64,000 nt of DNA. It comes from Limnochordaceae bacterium (GTDB lineage: Bacteria > Bacillota > Limnochordia > Limnochordales > Geochordaceae). This document shows, one piece after another, positions 18,844-27,793 of this stretch. The notes below the pieces were generated by a model. That model did not search any database, was not told where the DNA came from, and was given only the letters and a program-made list of their open reading frames with translations. The stretch is taken from assembly GCA_014896295.1 (NCBI GenBank), contig JADBKR010000004.1, positions 1 through 64,000 on the forward strand. Reading direction: 5' to 3'. The position numbers and the translations under genes were made by a program. The number at the start of each line of letters is the position of its first letter. Position 1 is the stretch's first letter.

Positions 18844-20775
18844 GTGTTGGCCTTGCGCACGAGCCCTCGTTTCGCCCGGACGAGCCCCCGCATCACCGCC
18901 CACGTCGTCGCCGCGATCGTGGCTGCCCTGGCCGTGTCCGGCCCGACCCGGCCGGCGCCGGCTTCGTCGGTCCCCGAGCCCGTGACCGGACACCAGGCCT
19001 TCCAGGCATCCTTCATGCAGGCTCACCAGGCGCTGGAAGAGCGGCGCGCCCGGGCCGCGGTGGAGCACGCCCGGCAGGCTCTCCGGGCTGCCGTGGGCGA
19101 CGACGTGCTGGATGCCCGGCTGGCGCTCGCCGAGGCCCTGGAGGCGGCGGAAGAGCCCGAAGAGGCCGCCGACGTGTGGATGGACGCACTCCAGGGGTAC
19201 GCCATCCTCTTTCGCGGGCCCCTGAGAGACCAGGTGCTCGCCCGTCTCGAGCAGCTGCAACCCTTCATGGACGCCCGCACGGATCGAGGCCGGGAACAGT
19301 TGTTACGGTACTCCGGGTTGCTGATCCGGTTCGGGAGAGCGCAGCAGGCAGTCGCCATCCTTTCCCGCCCCTCCCTCCTCGAAAGCCCGCACGGCACCCA
19401 GGTGGCAGCCCAGCTCGCCGCCGCCCTGGATCGACTGGGGCGGCACGATGCCCGCCTGGCGCTGGTCCGCCGGGCGCTGGATCGCGCGGGGCAACGGCCG
19501 CCCCAGAGCCCGCAGGAGCGGGAGGCGATCCTGCGGCTGAGGCTCGCGCTGGCCGACGAGCAGGTACGGCAGGGGCAGGAGGAGGCGGCCGCAGACTCCC
19601 TGGAGCAGCTCATCGAAGAGGCCCGCGGGACGGAGCCGGCGGGCGACGCGCTGCTGGAGCTCGTCCGGCTCCGGCTCGAAAAGCGCGACCTGAGGGGGGC
19701 CAGGGAGTACCTGGCCCGCCACGAGTCCGCCACCCGCGCCACTTCCGGCCGGGACGAGGCCCTCCGAGCACTCCTGGCCTGGAGCTACCCGCACGACCGG
19801 GAAACGGCGGGTTGGGCCCTGGACCGCCTGGGAGAGCAGGCGCCGCAAGACGCGACGTATCTCTTCTGGCGGGCGAAGTGGATGCAGGCCGCTCCCTCCC
19901 CCGAGAGGGATCCCGGCGCGACGCTCGCCTCGACGTTGCGCCGCCTGGTGCGCCTCCACCCGCTCTCTTACCAGGCCCTGCTGGCGGCCGAGCGGTGGGA
20001 GCCGGCCGCCGCCGAGCTCTCGGGCGTGCTGGGGCCTCCGGGTGGCCCGGCCGTCTCTGCCGCTGCAGCGCCGTCCGACTCCTCGCTGGAGGCTCTGGAC
20101 GCCGCCTACCACCGCGGCCTGAAGCGGGAGGCCACGCTCGACCTGCGCTACCTGGTCCACTCTCGCCCCACGGTTGCCCGCCTCGCCGCCCTGGCCCGCT
20201 GGGAGATCGAGCTCGGCTGGCTTCGCCCCGCCATGGACCACCTGGCCCAGCTGTTGCGGGTGGCCCCCGTTCACTACCAGGAACGCTGGGTACTCGAGGG
20301 AATGTTCCCGCGGCCGTACCGGGCGCTCGTGGAGCAGGTCGCCTCCCAGGAGGGAGTCGACCCGTTGTGGCTGTTCGCCATCATGCGGGAAGAAAGCGCC
20401 TTCGAACCGCAGGCGCTGTCCGTCGCCGACGCCTACGGGCTCATGCAGATCCTCCTGCCCACGGCCGCCGAGGTGGCGGCCTCCCGTCGGTTCGAGCCGC
20501 CGGATCCCGCCGGCCTCTTCGTTCCCGAGACCAACGTGCGCCTCGCAGGAGCGTACGCCGCCGAGCTGTACCGCCGTTTCGGCGACGTCAGGCTGGCGTC
20601 GGCCGCCTATCACGCCGGGCCCGGCAGGGTGAGCGGGTGGTTGCAGGCATTGGGGGCCAGCGACGATGTCGATCTCTTCGTGGAGCGGATCCCCTTCGAA
20701 CAGACGCGCACGTACGTGCAGAAGGTGTACCGGTCGTACCTGATGTACCAGCGCCTGTACGCATCCCGCAGGTGA
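18844..20775 (+). CDS. Soluble lytic murein transglycosylase (Slt70-like)
   Basis: A 643-residue cell-wall enzyme that cleaves peptidoglycan glycan strands to 1,6-anhydro-muropeptides. It has an N-terminal hydrophobic export signal (residues about 17-35), a long helical-repeat region rich in Ala, Leu and Arg (about 45-480) like the Slt70 superhelix, and a C-terminal SLT domain (about 490-640). The catalytic Glu is in IMREESAFEPQALS, followed by AYGLMQILLPTA and YHAGPGRVSGWL. GTG 18844 is taken as start. The gene stands alone, divergent from the kinase. The long superhelical form is typical of diderm bacteria, which fits the lipobox-free binding proteins here. Confidence 0.9.
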   Translation: MLALRTSPRFARTSPRITAHVVAAIVAALAVSGPTRPAPASSVPEPVTGHQAFQASFMQAHQALEERRARAAVEHARQALRAAVGDDVLDARLALAEALEAAEEPEEAADVWMDALQGYAILFRGPLRDQVLARLEQLQPFMDARTDRGREQLLRYSGLLIRFGRAQQAVAILSRPSLLESPHGTQVAAQLAAALDRLGRHDARLALVRRALDRAGQRPPQSPQEREAILRLRLALADEQVRQGQEEAAADSLEQLIEEARGTEPAGDALLELVRLRLEKRDLRGAREYLARHESATRATSGRDEALRALLAWSYPHDRETAGWALDRLGEQAPQDATYLFWRAKWMQAAPSPERDPGATLASTLRRLVRLHPLSYQALLAAERWEPAAAELSGVLGPPGGPAVSAAAAPSDSSLEALDAAYHRGLKREATLDLRYLVHSRPTVARLAALARWEIELGWLRPAMDHLAQLLRVAPVHYQERWVLEGMFPRPYRALVEQVASQEGVDPLWLFAIMREESAFEPQALSVADAYGLMQILLPTAAEVAASRRFEPPDPAGLFVPETNVRLAGAYAAELYRRFGDVRLASAAYHAGPGRVSGWLQALGASDDVDLFVERIPFEQTRTYVQKVYRSYLMYQRLYASRR

Positions 20776-20828
20776 TCGCCGGGAGCGACGCCGACCCCAG
20801 CCGTGTCGGCCTCCGTGGTACGGGGATG

Positions 20829-20895
20829 CTTGAGTCTGCTCGAAAGTCCCACTCAAGTGCGTGGTGTTGCGCGCTTTGCGTGAACGTGATAAGAT
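20829..20895 (+). promoter_or_regulatory. Promoter and inverted repeat upstream of the DeoR gene
   Basis: CTTGAGT at 20829-20835 and ACTCAAG at 20851-20857 form a perfect 7-bp inverted repeat with a 15-base spacer, a plausible operator. Downstream, TTGCGC (20867-20872), 17 bases, then TAAGAT (20890-20895) resemble a sigma-70 type promoter. The predicted transcript would start about 25 bases before the DeoR ATG at 20927. Autoregulation is inference. Confidence 0.45.
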
Positions 20896-20926
20896 TTGCG
20901 GGGGTCACCCGGGCAGGTACGACGCC

Positions 20927-21682
20927 ATGATCAAACCCGAACGCCACGACCGCATCTTGAGCGAGATCGCCCGGCGCGGCGCGGCCAGTGTCGCGGAGCT
21001 GGCCGCGTTGCTGGGAGTTTCGGAGGCGACCATCCGTCGGGACCTCCAGGAGCTGGGAGAGAGCGGGCTCTTGCGCCGGACCCACGGCGGAGCCTCCCTC
21101 GCCGACCAGTCCGACGAGCTTCCCTACCACTTCAAGGTCACCGCCTTCTTGCCCGAGAAGCGGCGGATCGGGGCGGTGGCGGCTTCCATGGTGCAGGACG
21201 GCCAGGTCGTGGGTTGCACCGGCGGCACCACGGTGGCGCAGTTCGTACGGGCGCTGCGGGGCCGCAAGGTCACCGTCGTGACGAGTGCCGTCAACGTAGC
21301 GGCAGACCTGGCCAGTTCTCCCGAGACCGAGGTCTTCGTGACCGGAGGGGCGTTGCGAGGCCGATCGTTCGAGATGGTCGGGCACACGGCCGAGCGGGCC
21401 ATCCGGGAGTTTCGTTTGGACGTGGCCGTCGTTGGCGTGGACGGCCTGTCCGTTGAGTACGGCCTCACCACGTACAATCCCGCCGAGGCCCACGTCAACC
21501 GCACGTTCATCGAGCAAGCCAAAGAGGTGTGGGTGGTCGCCGATCACTCCAAACTCGGCAAGGTGACCCCCGCCATCATCGCGCCGGTGGAGCGCATGCA
21601 CCGCCTCGTCACCGACTCCAGCGCCCCCCACGACTTCCTGGCGAGGCTCCAGGAGCTCGGGATCCAGACGATCACGGCCTGA
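20927..21682 (+). CDS. DeoR-family transcriptional regulator
   Basis: A 251-residue regulator. The N-terminal DeoR winged helix is clear: ERHDRILSEIARRGAASVAE, then GVSEATIRRDLQELGESGLL (residues about 27-46) and RRTHGGA. The C-terminal sensor domain is of the DeoRC type that binds phosphorylated sugars, with GTTVAQFV-like, TSAVNVAADLAS and VADHSKLGKV blocks. ATG 20927 is chosen because it begins exactly at the usual family N-terminus (MIKPERHDRI). It stands alone with its own promoter, downstream of the transglycosylase; its targets may be the nearby FGGY kinase operon. That link is inference. Confidence 0.9.
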   Translation: MIKPERHDRILSEIARRGAASVAELAALLGVSEATIRRDLQELGESGLLRRTHGGASLADQSDELPYHFKVTAFLPEKRRIGAVAASMVQDGQVVGCTGGTTVAQFVRALRGRKVTVVTSAVNVAADLASSPETEVFVTGGALRGRSFEMVGHTAERAIREFRLDVAVVGVDGLSVEYGLTTYNPAEAHVNRTFIEQAKEVWVVADHSKLGKVTPAIIAPVERMHRLVTDSSAPHDFLARLQELGIQTITA

Positions 21683-21816
21683 GGTCTGCTGAGCCGCTGC
21701 CGCGTGCCCTCCGGTATACCGTACACGGGATGTGCCAGGGATTGGTGCATGGTTATTCATCTCGCCGGCAGGAACCGGTGGGGTGTCGTCGAAGCTCCCC
21801 GCAATCTCCAGGCGCA

Positions 21817-21831
21817 TAAAACAGTGTTTTA
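21817..21831. promoter_or_regulatory. Palindrome upstream of the IclR gene, candidate operator
   Basis: TAAAAC-AGT-GTTTTA is a perfect inverted repeat of two 6-bp arms around three bases, A+T-rich in an otherwise G+C-rich region, and 53 bases upstream of the IclR start. IclR proteins often bind such short palindromes near their own promoter. Binding is inference. Confidence 0.45.
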
Positions 21832-21884
21832 GCTTTCCAAACGCCTGGCGATCGGTCGATGTCCCCACGGGAGGCACGAGAGGC

Positions 21885-22769
21885 TTGCCGACGACCGGAG
21901 GTAGCCGCCGGCGGCGGTCACCGGACGCATACGCCATAGCCAGCGTGGACAAGGCGGTACGGCTGCTCCTGACCCTCGGCCACATGCCCGGTCGGGCGGC
22001 GGGGATCACCGAGCTCGCCCACCGTCTGCAGCTGACCAAGAACCAGGTCTTCCGGCTCCTCAAGACGCTCGAGCGCCATCGCCTGGTCGACCAGGACCCC
22101 GGCGGCTCCCTCTACCGTCTCGGGTCGGGTCTGCTCGTCCTGGCGGCAATGGCCCGCGATGGCCTGCAGCTGGTACGGGCGGCCTCTCCGACCCTGGATC
22201 GGCTGGCCATGGCGACGGGAGAGTCCATCCACCTGGCCGCCCGGGAGGGGCTGGAGGCCGTCATCGTGGACGTGCGCGAGAGCCTGCATCCGGTGCGCCT
22301 GACCGCCCAGGTGGGTGGCCGGTATCCCCTCCACGCAGGGGCATGCCCGAGGGCCATCCTGGCCTTCCTGCCGCCGGAGCAGCAGGAGCAGGTCTTCCGC
22401 GCGTTGCCCCGGCTGCCGCGGTACACCCGCCGTACGGTGGAGGATCCCGAAGCGCTGCGCCGGGAGCTGGACGCCATCCGGCAACGGGGCTACGCGATCA
22501 GCGACGAGGACGTGGACCTGGGCGCGCGGGCCGTGGGCGCCCCCATCTTCGCCGCAGGCCCTTCGCCGTCTGCGGACGGCGGGACATGGGCGCTTCAGGC
22601 CGTAGGCGCCTTGAGCATCGCCGGGCCGACCGTGCGCCTGCCCGATCCCGTCCTCGCACGGTACGGGGAGATGGTCGCGGCCGCCGCCCGGGAGATCTCC
22701 AACCGGCTCGGCGCGAGGGCAGCCGTCCCGGCCATCCCCGGCGCCGACGGCGAGGAGGGCGCCCGGTGA
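21885..22769 (+). CDS. IclR-family transcriptional regulator
   Basis: A 294-residue regulator. The N-terminal winged helix-turn-helix (residues about 24-85) contains GITELAHRLQLTKNQVFRLL and LERHRLVDQD. The C-terminal effector domain contains ESIHLAAREGLEAVIVDV, YPLHAGACPRAILAFLP and RGYAISDEDVDLGARAVGAP, all standard for IclR. I chose TTG 21885 with GGGAGG about nine bases upstream; the frame stays open to 21732 but that part is not IclR-like. It overlaps the first base triplets of the DppB gene (GTGA), so it probably heads and controls the peptide import operon. Confidence 0.88.
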   Translation: MPTTGGSRRRRSPDAYAIASVDKAVRLLLTLGHMPGRAAGITELAHRLQLTKNQVFRLLKTLERHRLVDQDPGGSLYRLGSGLLVLAAMARDGLQLVRAASPTLDRLAMATGESIHLAAREGLEAVIVDVRESLHPVRLTAQVGGRYPLHAGACPRAILAFLPPEQQEQVFRALPRLPRYTRRTVEDPEALRRELDAIRQRGYAISDEDVDLGARAVGAPIFAAGPSPSADGGTWALQAVGALSIAGPTVRLPDPVLARYGEMVAAAAREISNRLGARAAVPAIPGADGEEGAR

Positions 22770-23717
22770 CCCGTTACGTGCTGCGCCGGCTGGCCATCAT
22801 GGTGCCGGTGCTGATGGGCATCACCGTTGCTCAACTATGCCATCGTCAACCTGGCTCCCGGCGATGCCGTGGACCTGCTGATCAACCCGTCGATGAGCGA
22901 GGCCGACCGGGCGGCGCGCCGCCAGGCCCTGGGCCTGGACCAGCCCTTTCTCGTGCGTTACGTGCGGTGGGCAGGCGAGACGCTGCACGGCAACCTCGGC
23001 TACTCCTATACCACCTCGGAGCCCGTGGCCCGGCGGATCGCCGAGCGCGTGGGCCCCAGTTTGCTCCTCATGGGCACCAGCTACCTCGTCGCCTACGCGG
23101 CGGCGTTGCCGCTCGGCGTGCTCTCGGCCGTCCATCCCTACACCTGGGTGGACTACCTCTCGGGCTTCGCTGGCCTGCTGGGCGTCTCGTTGCCGACGTT
23201 CTTCCTGTCGCTCGTGTCGATCTACGGGTTCGCCTTGAAACTCGGGTGGTTGCCCACTGGGGGCATGACGACGCTCGGCGGCCCCTTCGATCTCCTGGAC
23301 CTTCTCCGGCACCTCGCCTTGCCGGCCCTGGTGCTGGCGTTGTCCAACGTGGGCCTGGTGCTGAGGCTGGTGCGATCGAGCACCCTGGAGGTGCTGCGGC
23401 AGGATTACGTTCGCACGGCTCGCGCCAAAGGCCTCCCGCAAGGCGCCGTCATCTTCCGGCACGCGTTGAAAAACAGCCTGATCCCCGTCGTGACCATGGC
23501 CGGGTTGCAGCTCCCGGCCCTCATCGGCGGAGCAGTCGTCACCGAGCAGGTCTTCCAGTGGCCGGGGATGGGATCTCTGTCGATCCAGGCCATCCTGCAG
23601 CGGGACTACCCCACCCTGATGGCCCTCAACCTTCTGGCCGCGGTCGCCGTGCTCGCCGGTGGCCTCCTGGCCGACGTGCTGTACGCCGCCATCGATCCCC
23701 GCATTCGGTACGAGTAG
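22766..23717 (+). CDS. Peptide ABC transporter permease (DppB-like), one frame break
   Basis: About 316 residues. GTG 22766 overlaps the IclR stop. The first 20 residues (TRYVLRRLAIMVPVLMGIT) are in one frame and the rest (LLNYAIVNLAPGDAVDLL onward) in the next, with one extra base near 22826. The remainder is a normal DppB: LGLDQPFLVRYVRW, membrane segments, and the EAA-like loop YVRTARAKGLPQGAVIFRHA with the ending TEQVFQWPGMGSLSIQAIL. It pairs with the DppC-like protein encoded next. No ATP-binding subunits follow, unlike most dpp/opp operons. Confidence 0.9.
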
Positions 23718-23730
23718 GAGCGTGCTCACC

Positions 23731-24663
23731 GTGGATGACTTCCCCACCCCGCCGGTGGCAGCCACCTTCCGCCCTGAAGTCGCCGGCTCGGCGCTCCCGG
23801 CAGCGGCCGTCCGCGCCGAGAGCTTCGGCGCGGTGGCGGCGAGGCGTTTTCTGCGCCACCGCCCGGCCGTGGCCGGCCTGGTGGTCCTGCTGCTCATCGC
23901 CCTGGCGGCGGCCCTGGCGCCGGCCCTCTCGCCGCACGATCCGTACGCCCTCGACCCCACGGCCTTCGGAGCGCCTCCGTCCGCCGCGCACCCGTTCGGC
24001 ACGGATGCGGTCGGCCGGGACGTGCTGAGCCGCCTCCTCTACGCCTCTCGCGTGTCGCTGCTCGTCGGGGTATCGGCGGTCGCCATCAACGTGGTGCTGG
24101 GTACGCTGCTCGGCGGCATCGCCGGGTGGGCCGGCGGGGCGGTGGACGCGGCCATCATGCGGGTGACCGACATGGTGCTGGCCTTTCCACTCCTCATGTT
24201 GATCCTCGTCCTGGTGAGCGTGCTGGGCCCTGGGCTCACCAACGTCGTGCTGGTGCTCGGCCTGCTCGGCTGGCCGCAGGTGGCCCGCCTGGTGCGAGCC
24301 GAGGTGCTGCGCCTCAAGCAGCAAGAGTTCGTGACGGCAGCGCGGGCCATCGGCTGCCGCGGCCCTCGCATCCTCTTCCTCCATCTGCTGCCCAACGCTT
24401 TCGCGCCGGTGCTGGTGACCGCCACCTTCCTCACCGCGCAGGCGATCGTCATCGAAGCGTCCTTGAGTTTCCTCGGAATGGGGGTGCAACCGCCCACTCC
24501 CAGCTGGGGCAACTTGTTGACCGACGCGCAGTCCATGGCCGTGCTCGAGCAGATGCCGTGGTTGTGGGCCCCTGCCGGGGCGCTCACCGTGCTCGCCGTC
24601 CTCTCCATCAACTTCGTCGGCGACGGGCTACGGGACGCGCTCGACCCGCGGCTCAAGCTCTAG
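23731..24663 (+). CDS. Peptide ABC transporter permease (DppC-like)
   Basis: A 310-residue permease of the OppC/DppC class. After a hydrophilic N-terminus comes the HRPAVAGLVVLLLIALAAAL segment, then HPFGTDAVGRDVLSRLLYA, the family signature. The ATPase-docking loop is FVTAARAIGCRGPRILFLHL, and the protein ends GDGLRDALDPRLKL as is normal. I chose GTG 23731 because AGGAG lies ten bases upstream; GTG 23722 is too close to it. It works with the DppB-like permease and the binding protein encoded next. Confidence 0.91.
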   Translation: MDDFPTPPVAATFRPEVAGSALPAAAVRAESFGAVAARRFLRHRPAVAGLVVLLLIALAAALAPALSPHDPYALDPTAFGAPPSAAHPFGTDAVGRDVLSRLLYASRVSLLVGVSAVAINVVLGTLLGGIAGWAGGAVDAAIMRVTDMVLAFPLLMLILVLVSVLGPGLTNVVLVLGLLGWPQVARLVRAEVLRLKQQEFVTAARAIGCRGPRILFLHLLPNAFAPVLVTATFLTAQAIVIEASLSFLGMGVQPPTPSWGNLLTDAQSMAVLEQMPWLWAPAGALTVLAVLSINFVGDGLRDALDPRLKL

Positions 24664-24734
24664 CGGCCGTGCTTCGTCATCCCGGAGTGTCCACCGCGAG
24701 CGTGCATCCACGAGAAAGGAGCTGGAGTTTCGTC

Positions 24735-26339
24735 ATGCAGCGCGTATTTCGGTTGCTGGCCCTGGCCCTCTTGACCGGCATCCTGGCCGCCGTCCCCCTG
24801 CCGGCTTCGGCAGAGAAGGTGATCCGGGTCGGCCTGTGGAGCGGGCCGGGCACCTTGAGCCCCATCAACGCGGACTCGAGCTACGGGTACTTCGTCGTCC
24901 ACTTCATCTTCGACACGTTGGTGGAGATGGAGCCCGACTTGACGTTCGCCCCCCGCCTGGCGCGCTCCTGGGAGATTTCCAAGGACGGGCGCACGTACAC
25001 GTTCCACCTGGATCCCAAGGCCACGTGGCACGACGGCAAGCCGGTGACCGCATCCGACGTGGCCTTCACCATCCGCACCATCGCCACGCCGGGAGTCCAG
25101 ACCAACCGGGGTAACGCCATCAAGGCCATCCAGGGGCTCGACGAAACGGGCAAGATGACCGGTAACGCCATCCAGGGCGTGCGGGTCATCGACGCCCACA
25201 CCATCGCCATCACGACCCAAACGGCCGTCGACCCGGCCCGCTTCCTGGAACAGCTGGGCACCGGGGTCTTCATCATCCCGGAGCACCTGTTGAAGGGCCT
25301 GACACCGCAGCAACTGTCGCGCGCTCCGGCCCTGTTGAACCCAACCGTCGGCAGCGGGCCCTTCCAGTTCGTTCGTTACGTCCAGGACCAGTACATCGAA
25401 CTGAAGCGCTACGACCGTTATTACCGTGGACCCGCCCGGGTGGACCGGATCCTGGTCCGGATCGCCGGAGCAGCCTCGATCGCTGCGGCACTCATCAACG
25501 GAGAGATCGACGTCGTGGCCGGCCCGGGCATCGGCGAGGTGCCTTTGCAGGATTGGGAGATGGTGAAGCGAGCTCCCAACCTCCGGCCCGTCACCGCTCC
25601 GTCGCTCGGCTATCAGTTCATCGCGATCAACAGCACCCGGCCCTATTTGAAAGATGACCGCGTGCGGCAGGCCCTGGCCCGGGGAGTGGATCTCAAGCTC
25701 CTGGTGCAGCAGCTGTACCGTGGCGAGGCGATCCCTGCCGTGGGACCTTTCTCGCCCGTGACCCCGTACGTCAACAAGTCGCTCCAGCCCATCCCGTACG
25801 ACCCGGCGGGCGCGCGCCGGCTGCTCAGCGAGGCCGGGTGGGACTTCTCCCGCACTCTCCAACTCCTGGTGCCCACGGGCAACACGCTGCGCGAGCAATC
25901 GGCGAGCATCATCCAGGCAACGCTCCAGGCGGCGGGCGTGCAGGTGCAGATCCAGCGGCTCGACTTCCCGACCCTCCTGAGCCGCGTTTTCAAGCACGAC
26001 TATGATCTCGCGCTCCTCGGTTGGACCGACACCTTCGACCCCGATCACGTGAGCTCCACGTTTCGAACCGGCGGGCAGTACAACCTGGGCGGGTATTCCG
26101 ATCCCGAGGTCGACGCCATCATCGATCAGGCGGCCCGGGAACAAGACCCCGCGCGCCGCAAGGAGCTCTATGATCGGCTGCAAGTGCTGTTCCAGCAAAA
26201 GGTGCCGGCCGTCTTCCTTTACTATCCCAACATGCTGGCTGCCGTCAGCAAGCGTCTGGTCAACGCCGACCCGGGCATCGTGCCGTTCGAGTTTTACGCT
26301 GCCCGGTGGGACGTAGCCGACGGCCCTGCAAGCCGGTGA
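24735..26339 (+). CDS. Peptide ABC transporter substrate-binding protein (DppA/OppA type)
   Basis: A 534-residue SBP family 5 protein. The signal peptide MQRVFRLLALALLTG is followed by a cleavage site after ASA, with no cysteine for lipid anchoring. Family blocks include FAPRLARSWEISKDGRTYTF, ATWHDGKPVTASDVAFTI and, late in the protein, DPARRKELYDRLQVLFQQKV. ATG 24735 follows AAAGGAG. Next to it lie two peptidase genes, so it probably delivers peptides or N-acyl amino acids for hydrolysis inside the cell. Ligand identity is inference. Confidence 0.91.
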   Translation: MQRVFRLLALALLTGILAAVPLPASAEKVIRVGLWSGPGTLSPINADSSYGYFVVHFIFDTLVEMEPDLTFAPRLARSWEISKDGRTYTFHLDPKATWHDGKPVTASDVAFTIRTIATPGVQTNRGNAIKAIQGLDETGKMTGNAIQGVRVIDAHTIAITTQTAVDPARFLEQLGTGVFIIPEHLLKGLTPQQLSRAPALLNPTVGSGPFQFVRYVQDQYIELKRYDRYYRGPARVDRILVRIAGAASIAAALINGEIDVVAGPGIGEVPLQDWEMVKRAPNLRPVTAPSLGYQFIAINSTRPYLKDDRVRQALARGVDLKLLVQQLYRGEAIPAVGPFSPVTPYVNKSLQPIPYDPAGARRLLSEAGWDFSRTLQLLVPTGNTLREQSASIIQATLQAAGVQVQIQRLDFPTLLSRVFKHDYDLALLGWTDTFDPDHVSSTFRTGGQYNLGGYSDPEVDAIIDQAAREQDPARRKELYDRLQVLFQQKVPAVFLYYPNMLAAVSKRLVNADPGIVPFEFYAARWDVADGPASR

Positions 26340-26352
26340 GGAGGTCGACCGC

Positions 26353-27792
26353 GTGAACGTCCCCGCATCCTCTACCCCTTCGAGCGGAGTGGAGAAGGTG
26401 GTCCAGCACCTGCGCGCTCGATTCGACGAGGACCTCGAGCAGGTGCGGGCCTTCCTGCGCACGCCCAGCGTCAGCTACACGGGGCAAGGCATCCAGGAGA
26501 CGGCCCGACAGGTCGCCGGATTCATCCGCAGAGCTCGGCGGGACGGCGAGCGTGGTGCCGACCGCGGGCCATCCCATCGTCTTCGGGCGCCTGGACCAGC
26601 AAGCCGCGCACACCGTCCTGGTCTACGGCATGTACGACGTCATGCCCGCGGACGAGCCCAACTGGTCGAGCGATCCGTGGGCGGCCGAGATTCGCGAACT
26701 GCCGGGCCTGGGCCTCTCCGTCGTCGCCCGCGGCGCGGTCAACACCAAGGGGCCGCTGGCGGCGTTCTTCCGGGCCGTGGAGGCGTACCGGCACGTGGCC
26801 GGCCGCCTGCCCGTCAACCTCCTGTTCGCCATCGAAGGGGAGGAGGAGATGGGCAGTCGCCACTTCCTGCCGTTCGTCGAAAGCCATCGCGAGGAGCTGC
26901 GGGCCGCCGACGCCGTGCTCTTCCCGTTTTTCAGCCAGGACGAGGCGGGCGTGCCCTCCCTCACGCTGGGTACCAAAGGCATCCTCTACTTCGAACTCGA
27001 ATGCCGGGGCGGCGATTGGGGCGGTCCGGCCGAACGAGGGATCCACGGCTCCAACAACGCCTGGGTGGCCAATCCGGTGTGGAGACTGGTGCAGGCGCTG
27101 GCGACGCTGGTCGACGAGGAAGAAAACCCGAAGGTGGAGGGGTTCTTCGACGGGGTCACCCCCTCGATCCGGCCGAGCGGGAGATCCTGCGCCGTCAGGT
27201 CGAGAGCGGGCTGATGGACGAGCGGCCGTTCATGCAGTTCGAGCACGTGCGGAGATTCAAGGGGGGCTTGCGGGGCGTGCCGCTGTGGGAGCGGCTGTTC
27301 GGCCAGCCCCAGTTCAACATCGACGGGCTCGTGGGCGGCTACGTCGAGGAAGGCACCAAGACGCTGCTGCCCCACCGGGCGCTGGCCAAGCTCGACGTCC
27401 GCACCGTGCCCCGCATGGATCCCGACGCGGTGGCGGCGGCCATTCGCCGGCACCTCGATACGCACGGTTACGCCGACATCGAGATGCGGGTGCTCAACAA
27501 CTATCCCTGGTCGAAGGTGCGCCTCGACGAGCCGGCCGTGCAAGCCATGGTCGAGACGTACCAGACCATGGGCCGCACGCCCCAGATATGGCCGCTCAAT
27601 CCGGGTTCGGCCCCTTACTACGTCTTCGAGCGGGTGCTCGGGATCCCGTACGTAACCGGCGGGTTGGGACACGGAGGCCGGCAGCATTCGACCGACGAGT
27701 ACTGCACGGTCCAGGGGATTCTCGACTTCGAGATTTCCATGGTGCGCTGGATGGATGCTTTCTCCCGCCGCATGGACGAAAGGAAGCGATGA
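26353..27792 (+). CDS. M20-family metallopeptidase, two compensating frame breaks
   Basis: About 479 residues with frames corrected. M20 enzymes are dizinc aminoacylases, dipeptidases or carboxypeptidases. The first 60 residues (FDEDLEQVRAFLRTPSVSY) are in the start frame. An extra base near 26530 shifts to the frame holding VLVYGMYDVMPADEPNWSSD, VARGAVNTKGPLAAF and FAIEGEEEMGS, the metal and catalytic Glu motifs. A missing C in the run at 27159-27163 restores the first frame for LDPAEREILRRQ and GGLGHGGRQHSTDEY, the last metal histidine. GTG 26353 follows GGAGG. All catalytic motifs remain, so this is probably a working gene. Likely acts on substrates brought in by the Dpp system. Confidence 0.87.
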   Translation: MNVPASSTPSSGVEKVVQHLRARFDEDLEQVRAFLRTPSVSYTGQGIQETARQVAGFIRRARRDGERGADRGPSHRLRAPGPASRAHRPGLRHVRRHARGRAQLVERSVGGRDSRTAGPGPLRRRPRRGQHQGAAGGVLPGRGGVPARGRPPARQPPVRHRRGGGDGQSPLPAVRRKPSRGAAGRRRRALPVFQPGRGGRALPHAGYQRHPLLRTRMPGRRLGRSGRTRDPRLQQRLGGQSGVETGAGAGDAGRRGRKPEGGGVLRRGHPLDPAEREILRRQVESGLMDERPFMQFEHVRRFKGGLRGVPLWERLFGQPQFNIDGLVGGYVEEGTKTLLPHRALAKLDVRTVPRMDPDAVAAAIRRHLDTHGYADIEMRVLNNYPWSKVRLDEPAVQAMVETYQTMGRTPQIWPLNPGSAPYYVFERVLGIPYVTGGLGHGGRQHSTDEYCTVQGILDFEISMVRWMDAFSRRMDERKR

Positions 27793-27793
27793 A

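Noticed and set aside
24660-26462. Minus-strand open frame of 600 codons opposite the peptide-binding protein
   Set aside because: Shadow of a well-supported gene; no recognisable domain and no ribosome site.
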